Source of the DNA: UBA8437 sp003445035
GTDB taxonomy: Bacteria > Planctomycetota > Planctomycetia > Planctomycetales > Planctomycetaceae
DNA: 8,662 nucleotides
Assembly: GCA_937901285.1 (NCBI GenBank)
Contig: CALCHI010000025.1
Location: 1-8,662, forward strand
Direction: 5' to 3'
Position numbers and translations under genes: made by a program. Below are positions 1 through 6,505 of this stretch, piece after piece. Below the pieces are notes generated by a model. The model was not told the DNA's origin. It did not search any database and saw nothing but the letters and a program-made list of their open reading frames with translations. Each line of letters opens with the position of its first letter. Position 1 is the first letter of the stretch.

Positions 1-43
1 GCACTCCACCAAGAACGCTGCGGTGATGCAAGCGGCGGCGGCA

Positions 44-74
44 AGTGAATCTCGGGGACCGGTTCTGCTATAGT
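44..74 (+). promoter_or_regulatory. Putative sigma70-like extended -10 promoter for the left operon
   Basis: Bases 69-74 read TATAGT, one mismatch from the TATAAT consensus. They are preceded by TG at 66-67 with one spacer base, which is the extended -10 arrangement. A poor -35 candidate (GTGAAT, 44-49) lies 19 bases upstream and matches only TGA of TTGACA, so the extended -10 would have to carry recognition. It lies about 57 bases before the first start codon and is the only A+T-rich spot in the 130-base leader, which otherwise shows nothing recognisable. A match by eye of this size can occur by chance. Confidence 0.4.
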
Positions 75-119
75 GCCCACCGCTCGGCACATGCCGGGGC
101 GAGGCGAGTTGCCGCGGAT

Positions 120-123
120 GAGG
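120..123 (+). promoter_or_regulatory. Ribosome binding site of the USP-like gene
   Basis: GAGG at 120-123 sits seven bases before the ATG at 131. This is good Shine-Dalgarno spacing and supports that start. Confidence 0.55.
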
Positions 124-130
124 TCCACAG

Positions 131-985
131 ATGAGCCGGCTTGACCAGATCGATGAATTCGAATCGCTGTTCCGGCGATCCGAACGAGAGCCATTTGTTT
201 TTGCCGACATCCCGATCGAATCGGTGGCCGTGGTCACCGGTGACGAGTCCAACCAGGCCGTGCAGGATTCACTGAAGCGGTTTCTGCCCCGAATCGGTGA
301 GGCCGCATCCTGGCATTCGATCGGCGGCGGCGATTTCAGCAACGTCGCCGAGTTGCTCGAACGGATCGACGCTCAGCAGGTCGACTTGCTGGTGACCCGA
401 CGTCATTTGCAGGAGGAGAATCTCGCTCCGCAGCACAGCCTCGGCGTCTACCTCGATGAACTCACGCAACGGACTTCCATTCCGGTCCTGGTACTGCCCG
501 GGACGGCACGCACACCGATGGAGTTGTCGACCGAGCCGTGCCGTCGGGTGATGGTGGTGGCCGATCACATCAGCGGGGATCACCGCCTGATCAACTACGG
601 TACACGGATGTGCACCGAGGGAGGCAGTGTCTGGTTGTGCCACGTTGAGGATGACATGATCTTTCAGCGTTTTGTCCAGGCGATCGAGCAGATTCCGGAG
701 ATCACCAGCGAACCGGGTGCGACGTTGCTGGAGGAGCAGTTGTTGAAGGAGGCCCACGACTTCATTGAGACGTGCTTCGGGACACTGCGAGAGACGGGAC
801 CGAATGTGTCGTTGAAGAGCCACGTGGCGATGGGTCATCACGTGACCGAATACCGCCGGCTTGTCGACGAGAACGAGATCGAGTTGCTAGTGGCCAACAC
901 CAAGGACGACGACCAGTTGGCGATGCACGGCATGGCTTATTCGTTGTCGGTCGAGTTGGTCGACGTGCCGATGCTGCTGCTGTGA
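131..985 (+). CDS. Divergent tandem universal-stress-protein-like protein
   Basis: A 284-residue soluble protein with no signal peptide or membrane segment, so probably cytosolic. It appears to hold two Usp-like alpha/beta halves. The first (about 30-125) has a beta strand near VAVVTG, a segment like VDLLVTRRH and a closing strand SIPVLVLPG. The second (about 138-284) starts at RVMVVADH, continues with ELLVANTK and ends with the strand VDVPMLLL. The alternation of strands ending in a V-P-V/M-L-L-L type strand is typical of UspA proteins. The usual ATP-binding GxxG-x9-G(S/T) motif is not visible: the equivalent stretch after ELLVANTK is DDDQLAMHG. Any ATP binding is therefore doubtful, and a regulatory or scaffolding role is more likely. 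It opens the operon, 28 bp before the antiporter gene. Usp domains are often linked to ion transporters, so a stress-responsive partner of NhaD is plausible but unproven. The family call is by fold pattern, not by strong identity. Confidence 0.66.
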   Translation: MSRLDQIDEFESLFRRSEREPFVFADIPIESVAVVTGDESNQAVQDSLKRFLPRIGEAASWHSIGGGDFSNVAELLERIDAQQVDLLVTRRHLQEENLAPQHSLGVYLDELTQRTSIPVLVLPGTARTPMELSTEPCRRVMVVADHISGDHRLINYGTRMCTEGGSVWLCHVEDDMIFQRFVQAIEQIPEITSEPGATLLEEQLLKEAHDFIETCFGTLRETGPNVSLKSHVAMGHHVTEYRRLVDENEIELLVANTKDDDQLAMHGMAYSLSVELVDVPMLLL

Positions 986-1013
986 ATGGCCTGGAAGAGA
1001 CGGACGGATCAGA

Positions 1014-2489
1014 ATGAGTTCGATGACCGGACTGCTGTTGGCGAACGTCGAAGCGGCCCAGCATGCGGGTGGCGACCACGAGGTGTCGAGTGGCGTGACG
1101 GCGCTGTTTGCCGTCCTGTTGGTGGCGATGATCGTGGCGCTGGCGTTGGAGGAGAAGATCCACGCCAAGAAGTCGGTGATCGTGGGGGTTTTCGCCGGAG
1201 CCTGCCTGGTGCTGGCAACGGCCCTGGAGCTGCTGCCTTTCGGCGCGGTGACCCTGCCGCCACTGGCCGGTGGATCGGCAGGACACGAGATCGAAATGCC
1301 GGTTTATATCCCGGCGATCGACTGGGGCGTGATCACGATCATCCTGGGGGCGAGCCTGTTCGTCGAGGTGACCAGCCGATCGGGGGTTTTCACGTGGATG
1401 GCCATCAGCCTGACGAAGAAGTCCGGAGGCGATCCGTGGAAACTGCTGCTGGCCTACGGGATCCTGACCGTTGTTTTCTCGGCGATGCTCAACAATGTCA
1501 CCGCGATGATCATCATCGGCAGCCTGACGGGTGTGTCGCTGGCGAAATTGAAGCGTGCTGACCTGCTGCTGGGGTTCCTGGTGGTCGAGGGGTTGTTGAC
1601 CAACGTCGGCGGGTTGCTGACGCTGATCTCGAGTGTGCCGAACATCATCGTGGGTGGGATTGCCGGGATCGGATTCGTCGATTTCTTCCTGGTGGCGGCA
1701 CCCTACGTGGTGATCGCCACGGCGACGACCCTGTGGATGGGCCGTTGGAAGTTTGGCATCCGCGGATTGCGTGATGATGAGGAGCGAGCGGCGGCCGAGG
1801 CGCTGGTGGCGGGGTTTGACGAAAACGAGAGTGTGCCAAGCCGGAAGTTCTTCTGGTTCTCGATTGGTGCGTTGGTCCTGTTTGTCGCCTTCCTGGCCGG
1901 CCAGAGCGTGTTGCCGGTGCTCAAGGAACTGGGCATGGGATTCGTGGCGTTGTCGTTTGCCGGGTTGGTTCTGATTGCCTACAAGCACGAGGTCGACAAG
2001 TTCTACCAGGCGGTTGACTGGGACCTGCTGGCGTTTTTTGCCGGCCTGTTCGTCGTGATCAACACCATGGAGCACGCCCAGGTCCTGGCGGTGATCGGGT
2101 CGGGTATCGAGGCGATGATCGGGGCGGGGGTGAACCTGGGGACGGGCCTGCTGCTGGTCGCTTCGGCGGTGGCCAGTTCGGTGACCGACAACATCCCGCT
2201 GGCCGCGATGCTGGCCAAGATTCTCAAGAACAACCCCGCCGAGTACTCGGCCAATGCCCCGTACTGGTGGAGCGTGATCTTCGGGGCCAACCTCGGCGGG
2301 AACATCACGCCGATCGGATCGGCGTCGACGGTGGTCGCGATGACGATTATCAGCAAGCACAAGTTGCCGTTGTCGTTCGTGGGTTTCGTCAAGTTGGCCT
2401 CCCTGTTCGCCGTGGTGCAGATCATCATCGCCGTGGCCTACGTGGTCGGGTTGACGATGACCGGAGTGCTCAGCGTGACCAGCGGCTGA
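1014..2489 (+). CDS. nhaD: NhaD-type Na+/H+ antiporter (ArsB/NhaD, ion transporter superfamily)
   Basis: A 491-residue inner-membrane protein with about 11-13 hydrophobic segments, for example near 29-45, 56-75, 103-118, 147-172, 183-207, 221-241, 280-300, 306-322, 338-352, 375-390 and 462-484. The superfamily signatures are clear: LNNVTA at 159-164, TDNIPL at 391-396, and GANLGGNITPIGS at 424-436. VDWDLLAFFAGLF around 334-346 is also typical. The family exchanges cytoplasmic Na+ (or Li+) for external protons, giving salt and alkali tolerance. ArsB arsenite pumps and citrate carriers share the fold. No ars genes are nearby, and the motif wording fits NhaD better. The N-terminal 25 residues are not hydrophobic and include a His/Glu-containing stretch before the first helix. 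The chosen ATG has only a weak GGA upstream; a second ATG three codons later is possible. The gene lies between the USP-like and HD genes with short gaps and is probably cotranscribed with them. Confidence 0.9.
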   Translation: MSSMTGLLLANVEAAQHAGGDHEVSSGVTALFAVLLVAMIVALALEEKIHAKKSVIVGVFAGACLVLATALELLPFGAVTLPPLAGGSAGHEIEMPVYIPAIDWGVITIILGASLFVEVTSRSGVFTWMAISLTKKSGGDPWKLLLAYGILTVVFSAMLNNVTAMIIIGSLTGVSLAKLKRADLLLGFLVVEGLLTNVGGLLTLISSVPNIIVGGIAGIGFVDFFLVAAPYVVIATATTLWMGRWKFGIRGLRDDEERAAAEALVAGFDENESVPSRKFFWFSIGALVLFVAFLAGQSVLPVLKELGMGFVALSFAGLVLIAYKHEVDKFYQAVDWDLLAFFAGLFVVINTMEHAQVLAVIGSGIEAMIGAGVNLGTGLLLVASAVASSVTDNIPLAAMLAKILKNNPAEYSANAPYWWSVIFGANLGGNITPIGSASTVVAMTIISKHKLPLSFVGFVKLASLFAVVQIIIAVAYVVGLTMTGVLSVTSG

Positions 2490-2521
2490 CCCGCCGCGAG
2501 GCTTCCTTCCGGCGAATCGAC

Positions 2522-3214
2522 ATGTCCACGCGATCACTCCGTTTTCGGATCGCCTGCGAAGCCGCCCGCTTGCTGGCGGTCCGTCGCGAGAGTGATTTCT
2601 TCGGGGCCAAGCGGGCGGCCGCCCGCGCGATCTGTGGAGGGTGGGCCCGGTCGGGAGATCTGCCGACCGACCTGGAGATCCGCGAGGCGTTGCAGAGGCT
2701 GGTGCCGGTCGAGACGCTGGAGGAGGGAGCGTCCGATTCCTCGGAGCGGTATACGGCCTTCTGGTCTTTGCTGGAACCGCTCGAGTCGATTGGCCAGCCA
2801 CGCGACAGTCATCCCGAAGGGGACGTGCTGTACCACAGCCTGCAGGTCTACGAGTTGATCCGTCTGCAGCGGCCCTACGATATCGACCTGCAGTTGGCAG
2901 CGCTGTTGCACGATGTGGGCAAGGGCATCGATCCGGCCGACCATGTCGCGGCAGGACTGGCTGTTCTCGGGGGGCTGATCAGCGAACGAACCGCCTGGCT
3001 GATCGAACACCACCTCGAGGCCCGGCGTCGTCGCGAGGGAACCCTGGGCGTGCGAGCTGCGAGGCGGTTGCGGAACCACGAGTGCTACGAAGAACTGGAC
3101 CTGTTGTGCGAGTGCGACCGCGACGGTCGGGTGCCGGGGGCAATGGTTCCCGAACTCGACGAGGCGCTGGAGGCCATCCACCAACTGGAAGAATCGATGG
3201 GAGAGTTGCCGTGA
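2522..3214 (+). CDS. HD-domain metal-dependent phosphohydrolase-like protein
   Basis: A 230-residue cytosolic protein. The C-terminal half (about 98-205) is an HD domain: HPEGDVLYHS puts H105 in place, LLHDVGK supplies H130-D131, and H141, H163/H164 and D198/D201 are candidates for the remaining metal ligands. The PEGDV-xxH wording resembles the HD domain of bacterial CCA-adding enzymes, but the nucleotidyltransferase head domain is absent. The N-terminal part (about 8-62) is a basic helical module with the pattern RIACEAARLL...FFGAKRAAAR...DLPTDLEIREAL, which looks like a conserved unit rather than a linker. The substrate is unknown; HD proteins cleave phosphomono- or diesters of nucleotides, including cyclic dinucleotides. 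Although the frame is open upstream into the antiporter gene, the only sensible start is the ATG 32 bases after the antiporter stop; its ribosome site is weak. Its stop codon overlaps the next start, so translation of the two is probably coupled. Confidence 0.78.
   Translation: MSTRSLRFRIACEAARLLAVRRESDFFGAKRAAARAICGGWARSGDLPTDLEIREALQRLVPVETLEEGASDSSERYTAFWSLLEPLESIGQPRDSHPEGDVLYHSLQVYELIRLQRPYDIDLQLAALLHDVGKGIDPADHVAAGLAVLGGLISERTAWLIEHHLEARRRREGTLGVRAARRLRNHECYEELDLLCECDRDGRVPGAMVPELDEALEAIHQLEESMGELP
3199..3203 (+). promoter_or_regulatory. Ribosome binding site deciding the GTG start of the cell-wall hydrolase
   Basis: GGGAG at 3199-3203 lies within the end of the HD gene, seven bases before the GTG at 3211. 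That GTG shares bases with the HD stop codon (GTGA, 3211-3214). This favours 3211 over the in-frame GTG at 3226, which has only a weak GAGAGA upstream, although the later start would give a more conventional short signal peptide. Confidence 0.55.
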
Positions 3215-5253
3215 GAGATCCAAGTGTGAAACGGTGCCCGGCACGGATGGTCGCCGGTGGGCTGGTGCTGTTGACCGCCGCCACCCTCTGTGGCCGGTTG
3301 CCGGCCGCCGAAGACGCCCGTCTGGCAGCCCGGATCAAGCCTCTGGTCTCGCGTCACAAGGGCCAGGTGTCCGTCCTCGTCAAGCACCTGGGATCGGGAC
3401 GTTCGTTTGCCTGGAAGCCCGATCGGCCGATGCCGACGGCCAGCCTGATCAAGCTGGCCGTGATGGTCGAGGTTTACCGGCAGGTCGATAGAGACCGGGT
3501 CGATCTCGATGATCGTCTGAAGCTCGACGAGGACGACAAGGTGCCCGGTTCGGGGTTGTTGCGGAAGTACTTCACCACCGGGTCGCGGCTGACGCTTCGT
3601 GATGCTGTCCGATTGATGATCGCCGTCTCCGACAACACCGCTACCAACCTGGTACTGGATCACATCGGCCTGAAGTCGACCAATCGCACGATGTCTCGGC
3701 TGGGTCATCTCAACACGCGGATCCACGCGAAGGTCTTTCGCCGCGAGACATCGATCGATCCCGACCGGAGTCAGCAATTCGGGCTGGGCAGCACCACGGC
3801 GTCCGAAACGGTGGCATTGCTGGAGGCGATTCACCAGGGGAAACTGGTCAGCGAATCGGCCTCGCAGCAGATGCTCGAACATCTCCAGGCGTGTGAGAGC
3901 ACCGAGAGGATCCCACGGTTCCTGCCGCCGGGGACCGTGGTGGCCCACAAGACCGGTTCCGTGTCGCAGGTGCGAACCGATGCGGGGATCATCGGTTCTC
4001 CCGCCGGCGCCATCGTCATCTGTGTGCTCACGTCCGAGAACGCGGACCGGACTTACGGGCCGGCCAATGCCGCCAGTCGGCTGATCGCCGATATTTCGAG
4101 AGAGGCCTTTCTGCATTTCAATCCCCGCCCCGCACCGAAAGCCGCCGTCACGCTTGAGGCCGGTGCCGGCGGATGGCTGGTTGAGGCACTGCAGAGGACG
4201 CTCAATGCGCGGCTGGATCCCTCTCCCGGATTGTCGATCGACGGAGAATTCGGTCCGGCGACCTCCCGTGCGGTGAAGGCGTTTCAGAAGGCTAAGAAGA
4301 TCCCGGCGACCGGACGTGTCGGACCGAAGACCTGGCAGATCTTGGGACCGTTGCTGACATCCGATCCCCCCGTTCCCGATCCATCAGTGATCAATGGAGA
4401 GAAACTCGACCGCCGTCCACCCGATCCGCTTGACGGGCCACCCAGTGTCACCTGTCGCGCGTGGGCGATTGCTGATGGAATGACCGGCGAGGTGCTGTGG
4501 CAGCACGACGCCGGACGGAAACTGCATTTTGCGAGTACGACGAAGATCATGACCGCCGTCGTCGTGCTGCAACTGGCCGAGGCCGATCCGGCCGTGCTGG
4601 AACAGGAGATCGTCTTCAGTGAGCGAGCCGATCGGACGGGCGGTTCTTCGGCACGGGTTCGGGCCGGCGAACGGCTGACCGTTGGCGAATTGCTCTACGG
4701 CTTGATGCTTCCTTCCGGAAACGACGCCTCGGTGGCGCTGGGCGAACACTTCGGCAAGCGGTTCCGTCCGGGACGGGGCGAAACTCCCGAACGGGCTGCC
4801 GATCCGCTCTGGCGGTTCGTGGCGGAAATGAACCGGACGGCAGGGCGGCTGGGAATGACCGCAACGCACTACGAGAACACCCACGGGTTGACCGCCGAAA
4901 CGCATCTTTCGACCGCGGCCGACCTGCTGACGCTGGCCCGTGCGGGCTGGAAGATGAAGCGGTTCCGCCACTACGTCGGCACACGGCAACACGGTTGCCG
5001 CCTGGTCGGGCCGGGTGGGAGGCAGCGCAATATCGTATGGAGAAACACGAACCGGCTGTTGCCGACTGAAGGTTATGACGGCGTCAAGACCGGCACGACG
5101 TCGGCCGCCGGAGCCTGCCTGGTGTCGACGGGTCGGCGAGGCAAGGATCGCCTGTTCGTGGTGGTGCTGGGAGCGGCGGCGTCGGCAGCCCGCTACACCG
5201 ATTCCCGAAACCTCTACCGTTGGGCCTGGATCCAGCGAGGTCACAAGAAGTGA
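3211..5253 (+). CDS. Secreted three-module cell-wall enzyme: class A beta-lactamase-like hydrolase, PG-binding domain, S11 D-Ala-D-Ala carboxypeptidase
   Basis: A 680-residue exported protein starting at GTG. Residues 1-33 look like a Sec signal peptide: basic start, hydrophobic MVAGGLVLLTAATL, and a cleavage-like PAA before EDA. Module 1 (about 36-300) resembles class A beta-lactamases: SLIK at 78-81 (nucleophile S78, K81), SDN at 140-142, KTG at 247-249. E179 in RRETSID may match the omega-loop Glu166. Module 2 (about 318-380) is a peptidoglycan-binding type 1 domain (IDGEFGPAT, AVKAFQKAK, GRVGPKTWQIL). Module 3 (about 410-676) is a peptidase S11 domain with its own complete catalytic set: STTK at 442-445, SGN at 502-504, KTG at 626-628. 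The C-terminal PBP5 domain and amphipathic anchor of classical DacA are missing; the PG-binding domain may tether it instead. S11 enzymes remove the terminal D-Ala of stem peptides. Whether module 1 hydrolyses beta-lactams or wall peptides cannot be told from sequence. Confidence 0.86.
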   Translation: MRDPSVKRCPARMVAGGLVLLTAATLCGRLPAAEDARLAARIKPLVSRHKGQVSVLVKHLGSGRSFAWKPDRPMPTASLIKLAVMVEVYRQVDRDRVDLDDRLKLDEDDKVPGSGLLRKYFTTGSRLTLRDAVRLMIAVSDNTATNLVLDHIGLKSTNRTMSRLGHLNTRIHAKVFRRETSIDPDRSQQFGLGSTTASETVALLEAIHQGKLVSESASQQMLEHLQACESTERIPRFLPPGTVVAHKTGSVSQVRTDAGIIGSPAGAIVICVLTSENADRTYGPANAASRLIADISREAFLHFNPRPAPKAAVTLEAGAGGWLVEALQRTLNARLDPSPGLSIDGEFGPATSRAVKAFQKAKKIPATGRVGPKTWQILGPLLTSDPPVPDPSVINGEKLDRRPPDPLDGPPSVTCRAWAIADGMTGEVLWQHDAGRKLHFASTTKIMTAVVVLQLAEADPAVLEQEIVFSERADRTGGSSARVRAGERLTVGELLYGLMLPSGNDASVALGEHFGKRFRPGRGETPERAADPLWRFVAEMNRTAGRLGMTATHYENTHGLTAETHLSTAADLLTLARAGWKMKRFRHYVGTRQHGCRLVGPGGRQRNIVWRNTNRLLPTEGYDGVKTGTTSAAGACLVSTGRRGKDRLFVVVLGAAASAARYTDSRNLYRWAWIQRGHKK

Positions 5254-5258
5254 GCCGC

Positions 5259-5276
5259 GGTGGCGATTCAGCCACC
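5259..5276. terminator. Inverted repeat at the convergent gene junction, possible bidirectional terminator
   Basis: GGTGGC at 5259-5264 and GCCACC at 5271-5276 form a perfect six-base-pair stem with a six-base loop, GATTCA. The stem lies just after the stop of the cell-wall enzyme and covers the last codons and stop of the oppositely oriented PLP enzyme. There is no T-tract on either side, so it is not a classical intrinsic terminator. It may still slow polymerase from both directions. Part of the symmetry comes from the Gly-Gly-stop codons, so chance is a real alternative. Confidence 0.3.
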
Positions 5277-6467
5277 CAGTTCCTCACCGATCCGACGACT
5301 CAGTTCGGGGGCCTGGTCATCGGACATGCACAGGGGATTGATCACGAGTGTGCCCTGTGCGAGTCGTCCATGGCCCACGTAGACCGGCGGTGTTCCGTCG
5401 CGGAGTCCCCGGCAGACATCGAATGCCGTTCGGCCCAGCGCGTCCTCGTCGATCGCGATCGCCAGTGTCGGTGAGCGTTCCGCTTCGATGGATCCTTCGA
5501 TCGTGCACGTGGCCGCTCGACCCGACAATCCGGCGGCAATGGTCTCCAGACGCGCGTGCTGCTCGGACCATTCGGCGTCGTAGGCGCCCGAGGAAAACAG
5601 TTCCAGGGCCGTCATCAGGGCGAGGACTTCTTCCTTGGAAACTTTCAGGATGCGGCCGATGCCGTGGCGGGGCAGGCCGTCGAGTTGTTCGCGGTCGACC
5701 AGTTCGGGGGGAGGATCCCACAGGTTGAGGTGATCGTCCATGTCGAGCATCTGGATGGCGGCCGAGGCGACCAGGTCACGCCGGCCGCAGAGGATGCCGG
5801 TTGACTGGGGACCTCGGATCGCCTTCCCGCCACTGAATCCGACCAGGTCAGCACCCAGGGCGGCGATTTCTGACAGGTTCCGCTTGGGAGGCAATTCGCC
5901 GGCCGCGTCGACCAGCACCGGCAAGCCGTGTCGGTGGGCTCGCTCGATCACCTCGGGCAGCGGTGGCTGCGAATCGTGGCCGTAGCCGTAGAAGACCCCG
6001 GCGGTGTTTTCGGTGAACGCCGCTTCGTACTCCCAGGCCTCGGTTCGTCGGACCCCGGCGTTGGAGACGATTTCGTTGAAACCGACCTCGACGAACCGTG
6101 CGCCGGCCGCGCGGACGGCGTGGTCGTAACCGCTGCGTTGTTCACGGGCGATGACGAATTCGCAGGGGAAGTCATCGCAGTGTGGCAGTCGTTCGATCCG
6201 ACCCAGGTCGAAACCACAGAGGATCGCCGCGGTCCCCAGTGTCAGCGACGCGGCCGAGCCGGCGGTAACCAGCCCCGCCTCGGTGCCGGTCAACTCGGCG
6301 ATCCGCTTCCCGGCGGCCGCCTGCAACTGCTCCAGGGGAACCCACTGTCCAGCCCCCTCGCAGAACGCCTCGAGTACCGCGGGGGGCATCGGGGCACCAC
6401 CCAGGCGGGTGACGGCGCCCGTGGCATTGATGATCGGGGTCAGGCCGAGGTCTTGGTAGCTCGTCAT
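5268..6467 (-). CDS. SelA/DgaE-like PLP-dependent enzyme (aminotransferase class V fold), probably a lyase rather than selenocysteine synthase
   Basis: A 399-residue cytosolic protein with a fold-type I PLP architecture of the SelA superfamily. It begins with the typical LTPIINATGAVTRLGG. It has a small-residue stretch TAGSAASLTLGTAA (68-81) for cofactor phosphate binding, VDAAGELPP with D187 as the likely partner of the PLP ring nitrogen, and FSGGKAIRGPQ with K215 as the likely Schiff-base lysine. Bacterial SelA is longer, about 460 residues, and has an N-terminal tRNA(Sec)-binding domain; this protein starts directly at the catalytic domain and has no selB, selD or tRNA-Sec neighbour in the window. 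It is therefore more like the D-glucosaminate-6-phosphate ammonia-lyase and related catabolic branches. It follows a sulfatase gene by 38 bp on the same strand, suggesting a role in breaking down an amino-sugar or amino-acid-like compound; the substrate is unknown. The ATG lacks a strong ribosome site (only a distant GGAA), but the family's usual beginning fits it. Confidence 0.8.
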   Translation of the reverse strand: MTSYQDLGLTPIINATGAVTRLGGAPMPPAVLEAFCEGAGQWVPLEQLQAAAGKRIAELTGTEAGLVTAGSAASLTLGTAAILCGFDLGRIERLPHCDDFPCEFVIAREQRSGYDHAVRAAGARFVEVGFNEIVSNAGVRRTEAWEYEAAFTENTAGVFYGYGHDSQPPLPEVIERAHRHGLPVLVDAAGELPPKRNLSEIAALGADLVGFSGGKAIRGPQSTGILCGRRDLVASAAIQMLDMDDHLNLWDPPPELVDREQLDGLPRHGIGRILKVSKEEVLALMTALELFSSGAYDAEWSEQHARLETIAAGLSGRAATCTIEGSIEAERSPTLAIAIDEDALGRTAFDVCRGLRDGTPPVYVGHGRLAQGTLVINPLCMSDDQAPELSRRIGEELGG

Positions 6468-6505
6468 CGTCTGGCTGATTCCGGTTGCGGGGTGTCGAAG
6501 ATGGG

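Noticed and set aside
1..73. Possible tail of an upstream gene entering from the left edge
   Set aside because: Frame 1 is open to a TGA at 46-48 and frame 2 to a TAG at 71-73, but neither short peptide is recognisable, so no coding call can be supported.
1014..2489. Arsenite efflux pump (ArsB) as an alternative for the antiporter
   Set aside because: ArsB shares the superfamily motifs, but there are no arsR/arsC neighbours and the motif wording and Usp-like neighbour suit NhaD better. Not fully excluded.
762..2801. A 679-codon open frame on the minus strand opposite the antiporter gene
   Set aside because: Its translation is dominated by Arg, His, Gln, Asp and Pro with no domain or hydrophobic pattern, and it covers an unmistakable NhaD gene on the other strand. 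It is a by-product of GC-rich third positions.
2641..3210. N-terminal extension of the wall enzyme's frame back to 2641
   Set aside because: The extension overlaps the HD gene, is Arg/Gly/Pro-rich, and would bury a good signal peptide in the middle of the protein. The GTG at 3211 has a proper ribosome site.
3085..4116. A 343-codon minus-strand open frame opposite the HD gene and the first wall-enzyme module
   Set aside because: Arg/Gly/His-rich with no family pattern; the plus-strand frames carry clear catalytic motifs.
4384..5244. A 286-codon minus-strand open frame opposite the S11 carboxypeptidase module
   Set aside because: No motif or plausible ribosome site; antisense to SxxK, SGN and KTG coding sequence.
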